From Tubulanus polymorphus (lineage: Eukaryota > Nemertea > Palaeonemertea > Tubulaniformes > Tubulanidae), in assembly GCF_964204645.1 (NCBI RefSeq), contig NC_134027.1:12574485-12638484 (forward strand): a stretch of 64,000 nt of DNA, given 5' to 3'. This document shows positions 1 through 10,300 of this stretch, piece after piece. Positions within the stretch are counted from its first letter, which is position 1. Every line of letters begins with the position of its first letter. Below the pieces are notes generated by a model that saw only the letters and a list, made by a program, of their open reading frames with translations, made no database searches and had not been told where the DNA came from. A program made the translations under genes and the position numbers.

Positions 1-206
1 TCATGGATAAAACCAATCAAAATTAGCTTTCTCTCGCTCTGCCAATATGGCCGCCATGACGGATATTTTGAATTTCTTGGTAGTGCTGTTGACATATCTT
101 GTTAGTGCTGTAGAATCTGGTCTTCATGTTTTTGAATAGATTTCTTCAAAAATATCTAACCCTAGTTGGAGGGATTCCGCTAGTGGCCTTTGGGATGGCT
201 GCTTTT

Positions 207-502
207 GATTTGATTGGCCCGGGCCAAATTTGGGGCGGAACAACTGTTCACACGGCTGCCAAATGGGCCTGAGCCTGTTTGGCCCGCGCCAAATTTGGCC
301 TGACCAAAAACGTCGTACCAGGCCCGAGCCTAATTTTAGCACCTGACAAATGATTGCGTTTGAATTGCAACTAGCACCGGAAATGATTCACTTCCCTTTG
401 TCTGAGCAATGTTTAGTATCGAGTGAATGGTTTGCGTGTGAACGCGCTCTCTTATTAGGCACGGGCCAAATTGATCGGTGCCAATTTGGCCCGGGCCAAA
501 TC
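207..502. mobile_element. Short inverted-repeat element (TTGGCCCGGGCCAAAT ends)
   Basis: The left end carries TTGGCCCGGGCCAAATTTGG and the right end carries its near inverse, CCAATTTGGCCCGGGCCAAA. Degenerate copies of the self-complementary core GGCCCGGGCCAAAT recur inside, for example near 275 and 470. The size and ends fit a non-autonomous DNA transposon. No clear target duplication is visible and there is no coding content. The superfamily is not assigned. Confidence 0.45.
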
Positions 503-867
503 GTCTTTGTGTGATCTCAGCTTATATATCATCCTAACTCCTCATCAGTAACAATGGTGTGGAAATCAAAATCGGACAAAAATTGAATAAATTGAAAATA
601 CAGATTTTGTGTTCAACTCCATTATTACTGTCATTATTATTCTTATCAAAAACATCTACAAAGTCAGTGAATTCTAATTAAGAAGATTACTATGACCAAA
701 ATGATATCAAACAGATACTAAAACAGTTTTTTTATGTGTCACTGTGATACTGGTGTGAGCCAGATGTGTTCCAGTAAACACTTTAAACAAACTACCACTT
801 GCTAGTTGCTAGTGGGATGTGGCCTGCACTGCAAATATCAAGTACCACCCGGTGGGTTTTTGGACCT

Positions 868-1189
868 CCATTTAAGTCAGCCTTTAAGATAAAAAATTGT
901 ATTTCAAGATCGATTTCCATTTAAGTCGGCCGTTAAGATAAAAAATTGTATTTTAAGATTGATTTCTGTGAAATCTTTAGCTGACTTGATTTTTGGAGGA
1001 ATATTTTTATTTGCACTACTGAAAATATCATTGTCATTTATGCAAAGTCTGGGAAAATAACTTTTTCTCAAATCGGATGGATGACCTTGATATGCTAATT
1101 AGCCATGTGCTCAAACTACAAATTCAATCAAATTTTATTCTGCTAATTAGCCATGTGCTCAAACTACAAATTCAATCAAATTTTATTCT
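868..1189. repeat. Two adjacent short tandem duplications
   Basis: About 49 bp containing TAAGATAAAAAATTGTATTT is repeated twice with a few differences (about 868-967). A 48 bp unit beginning GCTAATTAGCCATGTGCTC is repeated twice without visible change (1094-1141 and 1142-1189). The reading frame through the second pair is a by-product of the duplication. No gene is seen between 503 and 1510. Confidence 0.85.
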
Positions 1190-1510
1190 GCAAAAAATAT
1201 CAAATCCAACTCAATTTTACTTTATTGCACAATCCAATTTGGTTTTATCGAGCAAATTTCAGAAAATTTAATTCTATTCCGCATTCAAATCGATAAGACC
1301 AAGGGAAAAGATTAATCTGAGGTATTTGTTCCTGCCAGCTCCAGTTGCTGCCTATGCTACTTATGCAAACATGATTGTATTGTGTAAATTATAGCGGGTA
1401 TTGACTCTGAGCTGGGCCCAGTGAATTTTGGCAAATATAATCCTCAGAATGCATCATTTGCCATATTTATGAAAAGCTGACAGGCTGGCCACAGTGCCCC
1501 TGGGGCTCTT

Positions 1511-2489
1511 CAGGGCTTCTAGTGGTCCTATTTTCCTATTTTTTCCTATTTTTCAGTGCTTGTCCTATTTTGATATGAAAAAGTCCTATTTGTCCTATTT
1601 TCTCTAATTTTCCAGCTCGTCGACCACTTTTTATCGACAAAAATGTTCTTTATATCTTTTCATATGATGTGCAACACCATTTTGAGTGTTTGGTAGAACC
1701 TGCAGCATTCATGTTCGGTAAGTCCTGGCTATATAACTTCTTTTCTAATCTTCATATCCTAACATGCCCATTGATTTTGTTCAAAATGTCACATGTTGCA
1801 GTGCAACTGGGCTTTGGCTATATGAGGGTAACAATCATGTATAACCAGAGGCGATCGAGAAGTCAATCTCTTTTCATCCAAACATTTCTTGATTATAATG
1901 CTAATTCTTTTGGGTCCGCCTCAGGTATACATTGCCAAGTATCACCACAGGGATGCTCTAGTGTGATCTAGCTGTGTGCAGTGACATTATGTTTGTAAGT
2001 TTATACAGTGTAACCTCGATATAACAATCTCCATGGGACTGAAATCTAGTTTGTTATATCAGGTGATAATTGTAATAAATCCACCAATCTGGACAATATT
2101 TATAGTTAACCGATAAATCGTTATATCAGGGTTCTTTATAACGAGGTTCCACTGTAGATAAGATTTTAAATAGTAATACTGTGATACCTTTTGTATTTAC
2201 CGGGTACCTCACTACGATGTATTATGAGTTGCTGCTGTCAATCAGTTAATTGTGAAATATTTCTTTCCAAAAAAAGAAATGAAAAAATGTAATGAATTAA
2301 TTTTGTTTTCTAGTTTCAGATTACTGAAGTTCATTGGAGACATCTGTGAATATGATGCTGCAGGTTGTATCCTCTCTTCATATATTAAAGTCCTATTTTC
2401 TGATGGATATCCTATATATTCTATGAAATTTTCCTATTTCTGGACACTCTTCCTATTTTTTTTTATGGACCAGATCACTGGAACCCCTG
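1511..2489. mobile_element. Non-autonomous hAT-like element, 6 bp target duplication
   Basis: The ends are CAGGGCTTCTAGTGGTCC on the left and, read inward from the right, CAGGGGTTCCAGTGATCTGG. GCTCTT directly flanks both ends (1505-1510 and 2490-2495). CAGGG ends are typical of hAT elements, and some hAT groups make 6 bp rather than 8 bp duplications. The interior is rich in TCCTATTTT and holds no transposase. A TA-flanked MITE is nested inside. The open frames here are not believable proteins. Confidence 0.6.
2006..2154. mobile_element. TA-flanked MITE (pogo/Tc1-mariner type) nested in a hAT-like element
   Basis: The terminal inverted repeats are CAGTGTAACCTCGATATAAC and, inward from the right, CAGTGGAACCTCGTTATAAA. 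The element is flanked by TA on both sides. At 149 bp it has no coding capacity. The terminal sequence resembles many pogo/Tigger-like MITEs. The assignment rests on the TA duplication and on the style of the ends. Confidence 0.7.
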
Positions 2490-2801
2490 GCTCTTGTTTA
2501 TAGTTAATTGTACAAACACCTCAACTTCCTTTTATTATTGTGGTCTACTAGCTGCTATTCAAATTTGTAACTAAAAATTTGGTGCTGTAAAAAGTATTTA
2601 CGGTGACCTACCCATTTTCAGAAGTATGCTCGAAATTTTATTTTCTATAATAAAAATTCCCTACCTATCTACCTACCAATTTTGGTGATGGCCCCATCCG
2701 AGAAACAGGATTTCCTTTTTGGTGTGGCCTTTAGTGAAAACCCTGTTTATGAATTATGAATTAGACAGGACTATTAACATGGACCCATTCAATCTTTTCA
2801 G

Positions 2802-5800
2802 GATGATGGTGTAACAAAGAAAAGAAAAAGACCACAAAAGGTACTATACAAATGCATTGCGTCACTCTTATGGACATTAGATGCAGCTTAAAATTCAATT
2901 GAATTTAGGCAGGTTTCGATTAGTCTCTACTGATTCTGGAATTCTCGTCTGGCGTGTTCATTTCAACCAGAATACACTCGACCTATTCTGAAATATCACA
3001 ATCTGTAAACCTGATAGAGTTCAGGCTGGTGGTTTGGAATTAACCAGAATATATTGAATAAAAAACGTGCCTTAGTCTAGTTTTGTTGTCCATGAACTCT
3101 CATGAATGTAATAAAGAATGCGCACTGTTCTCCTACTTAAAAATGACTTCGATTTGAAATGCCAAGCACACTCAAGAAATTAATGTTTAAATGAAATGCT
3201 CTGAGCAATATATTCTCAATTTGCACACTGAGATTACCCAATGGATATCAAACTGTTTGAGATTTCTGTTCAGACTTAACTCTTTGCCTGCCAGGCCAAT
3301 TTTTCAGGAAATGCTGCACTTAGCCAGGATTTCCATGTTTTTCAGAGATTCATAAAACAAAAATTAGAAGAGATATCTTCATCAAATCTGTTTTATTTTG
3401 TTCATCTGGTCTTGCTTTTTCATGTGAAATAAGCGGCATTTTTTCTTAGAGTGATACAATCTCCAGCAACCACCAGTGCAGAGGGGGTATTTTGCAGAAA
3501 ATATGCCCATTCATGCGTGTTCAGCCCCCATTTCAATAGATGACGTCACTAACACACTGCATAGAACGACTGATGATAGTTTATTTTAGTAGTGAGGGCA
3601 ATAAACTAACTGGTGTTGTGCAATGAATTCACCATCTATCGTTTAAGTTAAGTAACAAGTCAACCGTACCAGTACGGTTTGGCAGGCAAGTGATGGGAGA
3701 TATCGAACGTACCAGTACGTTTTTGGCAGGCAATGAGTTAAGTACGCCAATGTGCAACGGCAATTTGCAAAACATTATTTTTAGTCTCAGTATAAATACA
3801 AGTTGTAGTATTAGAACTAATATCTCTGTTTCGGAAGCGAAATTCACCATCCTTGGATCAGCTGTGTTTATTATGAAGCATCATAGCGGTGTTCACATGA
3901 GATTCTGGTTTAATGAGCTACCAAACATGTGGTGCCGAATTTTCCAGAATATCGCGCTTAGAGCATGTTGCATTCACATGTGATTCAGCCTGCATGAATT
4001 ATGCCGATACTAGCGTTTTCATGCCATCTTGTTTTTTCAACTATTCTTAACCTGTTCCGCCTTCTGACCGGTAGATGAATTGTCGATTCGGCGTCAAAGA
4101 TTACATACAGTTCTTTGCTAAGATGAACAAAATACAATTGCCACTATATAACTATGCCCTCTCTTAAGCATTACCGTACTGAATAAGCCACGAATAGACC
4201 TTGAATAATTAGAACTGTACTGAAAGCTGAAATCCTTGTGTGTAAGCCGCTTAGTCGGGTATATCTTGGGGAAATAATTCTCATATGACTCCTAATTCTG
4301 ATCTGATTCTACCTTCATAAATGCAAAGAAAATAGATAAGCCTGTATATACTTATATGTATTTACTTATTCTGTATCTTTTTTAGCACACCGGAAAGAAA
4401 GGTAACTTATTCTTTTAAGCTTTCTACTCTTGCAATTTCGGGTAATGTGAAAACCTGGGGTGCCTAAAGTCAAGAGTTTGTAATTCAAATGAACGGAAGG
4501 TAGCACCATCTGTTTTTTGATTGCTTCATCTCTGCGTTAAGAAGAAACAATAGGATAGCTTTGCAATTACATCTATCCCCCAAAGTAGACATGGAATGGG
4601 AGGTTTTGCACAAAAGATTATATTCAAATACTTTACCGGGTATTTAAATAAATCCTATACGACTTACATAATGGAATTGGTGTTCAAAAACCTTCCCTAA
4701 AATTCTGACAAATACCTAATAACCAGTGGAATAAGAATGACTGGGTTTTTGTTTTATCAACCAACCCAAACTACAGTCAACCCTGCATAAGTCGTCATCG
4801 AATTAGTCGTATCGGGCGAACTCTTTTATGAGATCGGAGAATCCGTTTGCCTCCAATCGTACTCTTTTATTGGTCACGTGACTTTTTGGAGTCTCCGAAA
4901 CCTCCTTTCTGTCGAGGTGGTGTGATTCGGATTTTGTGTGGAGCCAACCAGAGATTTCGGACGGAGACTTCGGAGGTCAAAAAGAGTACGCCCATAATCA
5001 CATCTCTCGTATAATTATTTTGGTCCCTATTTTTTTTCTTCTTTAAACCTTATCAAATTATGCTAATAACTCGTATTTTCACGTAAGTCGTATCAATTTT
5101 GGAAGCGAAATCTTCCGATTCCATTCAAAATACCCCGCCCCGCGTAAGTCGTAGCCCGATATACCGGTAACAGATAAAAATACGCTACGATATTGTCTGT
5201 GAAAGAGTTTAGACAGTATACATGTAACTTTGTTGTGACGTTGTCTATGTGTAGTGCACGTGCCAGCTTTAATTGGAAGATTGAGGGTAGATTTCAGCGA
5301 TATAGGATCTGCACTGCCAGCTCAGGATACGACCGGAAACATGACGAACCATGCTGGAATCTGTATATATCGTATTTTCACGGGTTATTCGCGGAATTCG
5401 TATAAAACCTCGACTTATAGATAACTCGTAAAAATATGACTTAAAAACGACTTACACGTAACTCGTAGAAAAATCGTCAGTCCCGAGGGCTACGACTCAT
5501 ACGGGGTTGACTGTACTTGTACTGTACTGAAGGATCTTGGAAAATGGAAGGCTGGGGATCCATTTCTCGGATAAAGCAGCCATCTCAAAGCTCACTAGTG
5601 GGGTCCCTCCATCTAGGGTAAGATAATTTTTGGTAAAATCCATCCTAAAAGATGCAATTTCCGAGAGGATTAGTGTCAAATATATTATAGGTAGCCTTGA
5701 CAAAAAGGGCTACCTCAATGGTAAGGTAAGGGGTCTAGACCTACTAAATCCGCGCCTGTACTGGCGCTCTACGTTTTGACATTCCCCTGATATTATTTAG

Positions 5801-6137
5801 GGCTTGAAATGAACACCTTTTCAAATTCAGCTCACCTCGCTTTACGGTAGTCAGTATGCTTTCTGCATAGATTGCCTCATCACTCCCGACACATTTCATT
5901 TTCCAAGGCAATTCGAACCCTCCAAAAGATTTAAAACATTTATGAATTTTTGGTCTCCGCTGATGAAGTTCATACCCTAGTACTGAAGTGTCCGTGCCAA
6001 TTAACCTTGTGCTGAACCACTATATCATATATAACTAAAAACTGTTTTTGGTGAAAAGTATATTGTTATAAGCATAAATTTTCTATTTATGGTAAATTTT
6101 CTCTTTTACAGGTGGTAAAAAGAAACGGAAATTTTAG
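2802..6137 (+). CDS. 3' end of an unidentified gene with a lysine-rich C-terminal tail
   Basis: Three short exons fit together in frame. Exon a is 2802-2840 (acceptor TTTTCAG, donor GTACTA, encoding DDGVTKKRKRPQK). Exon b is 4386-4401 (acceptor TTTTTTAG, donor GTAACT, ending in phase 1). Exon c is 6112-6137 (acceptor CTTTTACAG, encoding a GGKKKRKF-type end and a TAG stop). An AATAAA lies 35 nt after the stop, at 6172-6177. The tail is basic, as in many nucleolar or nucleic-acid-binding proteins, but the protein cannot be named from this piece. The upstream coding exons must lie left of the window or in sequence not recognised here. A piggyBac-type MITE and a TA-flanked MITE sit in the introns. 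Very small exons are easy to mis-call; the consistent phase and the poly(A) signal are the main support. Confidence 0.55.
3280..3737. mobile_element. piggyBac-like MITE (TTAA-flanked)
   Basis: TTAA flanks both ends (3276-3279 and 3738-3741). The ends are CTCTTTGCCTGCCA and, inward from the right, CTCATTGCCTGCCA. Near the right end the unit CGTACCAGTACG followed by TTGGCAGGCAA occurs twice (about 3666-3690 and 3709-3733), which looks like subterminal transposase-binding repeats. TTAA targets are the hallmark of piggyBac. No transposase is present. It lies in an intron of the lysine-tail gene. Confidence 0.7.
4774..5513. mobile_element. TA-flanked non-autonomous transposon with TAAGTCGTA repeats
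   Basis: The ends are CAGTCAACCCTGCATAAGTC and, inward from the right, CAGTCAACCCCGTATGAGTC, flanked by TA. Short motifs of the type TAAGTCGTA recur throughout (around 4786, 5089, 5144 and 5450), a pattern seen in pogo/Tc1-type non-autonomous elements. An inner inverted pair (TTTTTGGAGTCTCCG against CGGAGGTCAAAAA, about 4882 to 4985) suggests a smaller nested hairpin. There is no transposase. Confidence 0.65.
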
Positions 6138-6876
6138 ATTTGGATGAATCAGATTTGTTGCCGAATTGATAAATAAAATTCAAACCATATTCATACTTGA
6201 CTTAATGAAGTAGTTTTTTAACGGTATTTCATGATGGAATTTCAGTCGTTCGACCGTATATTATGTCTCCCCTCAGACTTCATTTTGTCTGTCTGCTGCT
6301 GCCGTACAATTTTTTCCTCCTACAACTCCTTATGTATATGCTACATTGATTCTCCTTTTTCTGCCCACCAAAGTGACCAGACTGGGGTGTTATTTTATTA
6401 GCTTAATAAAGAAAACGCTGTGGAATTCCTGCAGGACAGGACAGGCAAAACGAAAATGATACATTGTTTCTCCGCAGCAGTCGGGTCATTTTTGTAAAAT
6501 ATAATAAAACTTGTCATCAGCTCATTTCTATTTCGTCATGGTCTGTTCAGGCGCTGAAGATGTGAAGGAATGTACCCAAGACAAATCGGGCGGGCAGTAA
6601 CCACGTAATCAGAGCCATATCATCTAATTATGCAGTCGACAGATGCACCTCAAGAATGAACCTCACAGACGTGTATTTTCAAAATTTTTCACTGAGCAAA
6701 CATTTTTTATGAACCCCTCGTGGGAAAAATCCTGGATCCGCACTTGCTGTTATGGTAAAATTGAGCAAGATTTTTTTTCAAGTAATGTACAGGTTAGAAA
6801 GGTGGCCAGCCGGTGGCCGGGTCAACTTTTTAAGCTCAGTTGAGTGGAGAAACAAGGTATCAACTTTGTAAGCCAT
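5514..6876. other. Non-coding stretch around the end of the lysine-tail gene
   Basis: Apart from the terminal exon at 6112-6137 and its poly(A) signal, nothing here can be supported as a gene. Open frames at about 5497-5703 (-) and 6643-6843 (+) have no recognisable domains and unconvincing composition. Confidence 0.5.
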
Positions 6877-7125
6877 GGGATCATTCATTTATTACGTACG
6901 CATAAAATTTTAAATTTTCAACCCCCCCTGTACGCAAAATCGGCCATTTTTTCATATACAATTCAATTCAATACTTTATTACAACTTAAAAGTTCTACAG
7001 TAAAACATACAAGTATATAATGCAATAAAGGAGAAAAAGGACAATTAATACATTAAGCATTACAGTATGCAATTGCACTGACCCCTCTCCCTTCCCTAAT
7101 ACGTACGTAATAAATGAATGACCCC
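6877..7125. mobile_element. MITE with GGGRTCATTCATTTATTACG ends
   Basis: The left end GGGATCATTCATTTATTACG and the right end, read inward as GGGGTCATTCATTTATTACG, differ at one position. They are flanked by AT on both sides. The element is 249 bp with no coding capacity. A GG start with an AT duplication would fit the ISL2EU/Harbinger-related group, but that is only a suggestion. It lies between the convergent lysine-tail gene and NOP10. Confidence 0.6.
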
Positions 7126-7221
7126 ATATATGTCTGTATTTTAAGGATAATGGCAGGCCTATTAAGCTGTGATGTTACATAAAAGATCAAAATAAGATGC
7201 GTACATTCCTTGACGATGAGG

Positions 7222-7227
7222 TTTATT
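7222..7227 (-). promoter_or_regulatory. Poly(A) signal of NOP10
   Basis: AATAAA on the minus strand lies about 91 nt after the NOP10 stop codon at 7318-7320. Confidence 0.6.
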
Positions 7228-7317
7228 TAACTGATGATGCTATTTACAGATTTACGCTTAAAAATGCCGTGTGTCTTTTTCATATCTAATTTTATGAAAT
7301 ATCGACGATGAATGTGT

Positions 7318-10300
7318 TTAGAATGCTGGTTTCGGTTGCTGTGTCAAAAGTATTCCACATCTTTTCTTGACTATAATTCTTTGTCTGGAGAACTTATCAT
7401 CGGGAGAAAATCTTGCCGGATGAGCTGAGGCAGTTGGCTCTTCTTCGCCATTTTGTTTGGCCACTTTCTTCTACAAATAGAAACAATATAAATGGATAAT
7501 ACATAGGTCAACTCTGTATTTCTTGTTGTCTCTAATTGTAATTCCTGAATTTAAGGTACAGTGGCATTGGGCTCGCTCATAAATATCACCCCACCACTGG
7601 CCTACCAGTCAGCCAAATCAAAACAGTGCAATTTATACTGATGTATGGCCTCAGCATGAAATTTGAGGGTCCAGGAACATCAGCATGCCCACTTGTATTG
7701 GTTTTTGAAATACCCCGCCATACACTCTGCCCCACTTTGTGAGAATTTAAGTCGAACATAGACACACCTGTCTTAACTATGGATATCCATCGGGTATTCC
7801 AGGATGTTATCGTGCTAACAAGAAAAATGAGACCGCTACCCTGATGGCCATAATTGATGGCCGATGACCTACATTTTCAAAAGTGGTGAACATCTTGCCA
7901 GCCCAACCAAATTTCATGTAAATCCTTTAAAAATTGTGAGCTGTATCATGCTAACAAGAAAATCAAGATGTTTGCCCTAGCGACTATATTGGACGTGCGA
8001 TGACTTTTCAATAGGGGCTCACATCTCGCCTACCTTAACTAACTCACTAAATTTAATGAAAATCCATCAAGAATTATACTAGGCTGTATCATGCTCAATT
8101 CAAGGAAAGTGGAGAACAGAGTAAGAGAAAATAGGCGCAAAGAGCGGGATTTGAGCCCCGACCAGCATATTGCTAGTGTTAGTTCATTTTCGATGACTGA
8201 AAACTCTTGAGTTAAATTTTAACTCGGAACTGGGTGCCCGTGCACTAGTGGGGTCGTTTGGTCCCCTAACCCTCTGGACCCTAAAGGCTGGCTTATGTCG
8301 ACAAGCAACGCGACGCAAATGAGAGCAACCCAGCTTATGTCGACTGTGCTCCGATTCGCAGCAACTGAGGCCGACTAGCGGGATACGAGATCCTCCCAGT
8401 TGCTTCCCTGCTTATGTCTGTTGCGATTACTAGCAACTGCAACGGCTCAAATGGTCACGTGATAAGCATTTTGAGAATAAATTTGTATTATTTTGAATTA
8501 TTGGGATATACATTTCTATTAAAGAAGCTATTTCTTTAAGACTATGATCTTTCTGATTCTGTTTTGAATACAACGTGCTTGCGGCATTTTATAAAGATGG
8601 CCGCTTACACCATAATTCTACCAATTTCGGTTCTAGATCTTCGGTCCAGTCCTCTGCCGTGCTGAAAGTTTGCTTTACGTTTTGAACTACTTGAATTTGA
8701 AAGTTTATGACTAATTACGAATGACGCAAACTAGCGGTGATAATTTGTACTATGTATAAGCGGTGTCCTATTGGCTGGAACCCCTGCGCTCAGTTCCGTC
8801 GCGTCGCAGATTAGCTTATGTCGGTTGCGATCAAAAACAATTGTCCGCCTACCGTAGGCCAGAGTAGAACATGGGCAACTAGCCGGATACGGCTTCCGAG
8901 GAGTAGGTAGGCGTCGGGTTGTCGTCGCAAGCCGGCTTATGTCGAACCGATAGAGTAGCAACTGGCGGCCTCTCGTAGGCCGCTAATCGGCGATAAACCC
9001 AATTGCGTCGGTAGGCGTCGCTTTGCTTGTCAACATAAGCCAGGCTTAACCCTCTGGACCCTAAACCCTATCCCTTCTGTGATTCAAAAAGCCGCCATTT
9101 TGTTTCTTTCCAAAATCACTTCCGTTTTGTGGTTTTACCTAAATTGCCATAACGCCTGCGCACACTGGTCGACCCTAGTTCCAGGACGCGTTAACTACCT
9201 TTCAATATTCGGTAACGGATGCACATTCTTAGCGTTCAATTTCATTTCAAGGCCGTTTACGCTATCAAAAAATTCTCTAAGTCCAGAAATTGGTCGAGCG
9301 TGCAGGCATCACTACATGTTGGTTTTTTCAAAACTGGGTCATATCAGTTTGCATAATGAACAGGGTTCTTACAGATCTGGAAATCCAAAATTACCTGATT
9401 TTCCCTGATCCTTGACCCAAAATTTCATGATCATTGTCATCAGCAGCAAAAACAACGAGGCACCGAAAATTCAAATTTGAAGCCTGAATACTGATTTTTT
9501 AGAGGGGTTCTACTTAAAAGTAGCAATGTCACTTAAAGGGCTCCCAACAGGGCGATGGCATGATCCACCACAAATGCGGGGGGTCTGGGGGTCCTCCCCA
9601 AGAAAATTTACTACTTTTTGGTGCATTTTCCAAGCAATGTGCTTCTAGATATTTTCATGGATACACTTTAGCCAGAAATCTTTTACGTAAGTCTGCTTTT
9701 GTGCCCTATGCCGTTTTTTGACTGCATTTAAATTGATTTTGGTTATGAATACTACTTCAACCGGCTAATTGCAATTACCAATTACGCCATACTTCTAAAA
9801 ATAATATGATCATTATGGAATTTATTCAGAACTCAGGGACTTAATCATTACATAGTAGTATAATTTAGATCCCCCGTGTCTTGCCCTAAAAACTATTGTA
9901 AAGTAAAATTAAAGGCCACATGAACTACTATCAGCTATTACTTTGTCATTTGATGTTCTCATAATTCAGATTAAGCCTACAATGACCCTACCATAACAAT
10001 AGAACATTCAAGAGCACAGTGATTCCAGCTTTGTGGTGACTAACTTTGCTTTAGGTGAACGGAAAAAAAATAGCCAAGGTTTGCTGTTTGCTGTAGGCTA
10101 ATGCAACACAACTTAGAATTAGAAAAGACAGCTATCTGAAAACAGAGCTTCAGAAAATGACCAAGCTACTTCTCAAATCCCCTGACTTTTCCCTGATTTT
10201 AAAGGAGAGTCAGAATTCCTTGATTTTCCCCGCAGGGAAAAATGATTCTGAAATTCCGTGATCCGTAAGAACCCTGAATGAATGTGTTTTGATGACTCCA

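Noticed and set aside
8731-8961. ORF on the minus strand
   Set aside because: It lies within a non-coding TIR element and consists of its subterminal repeats.
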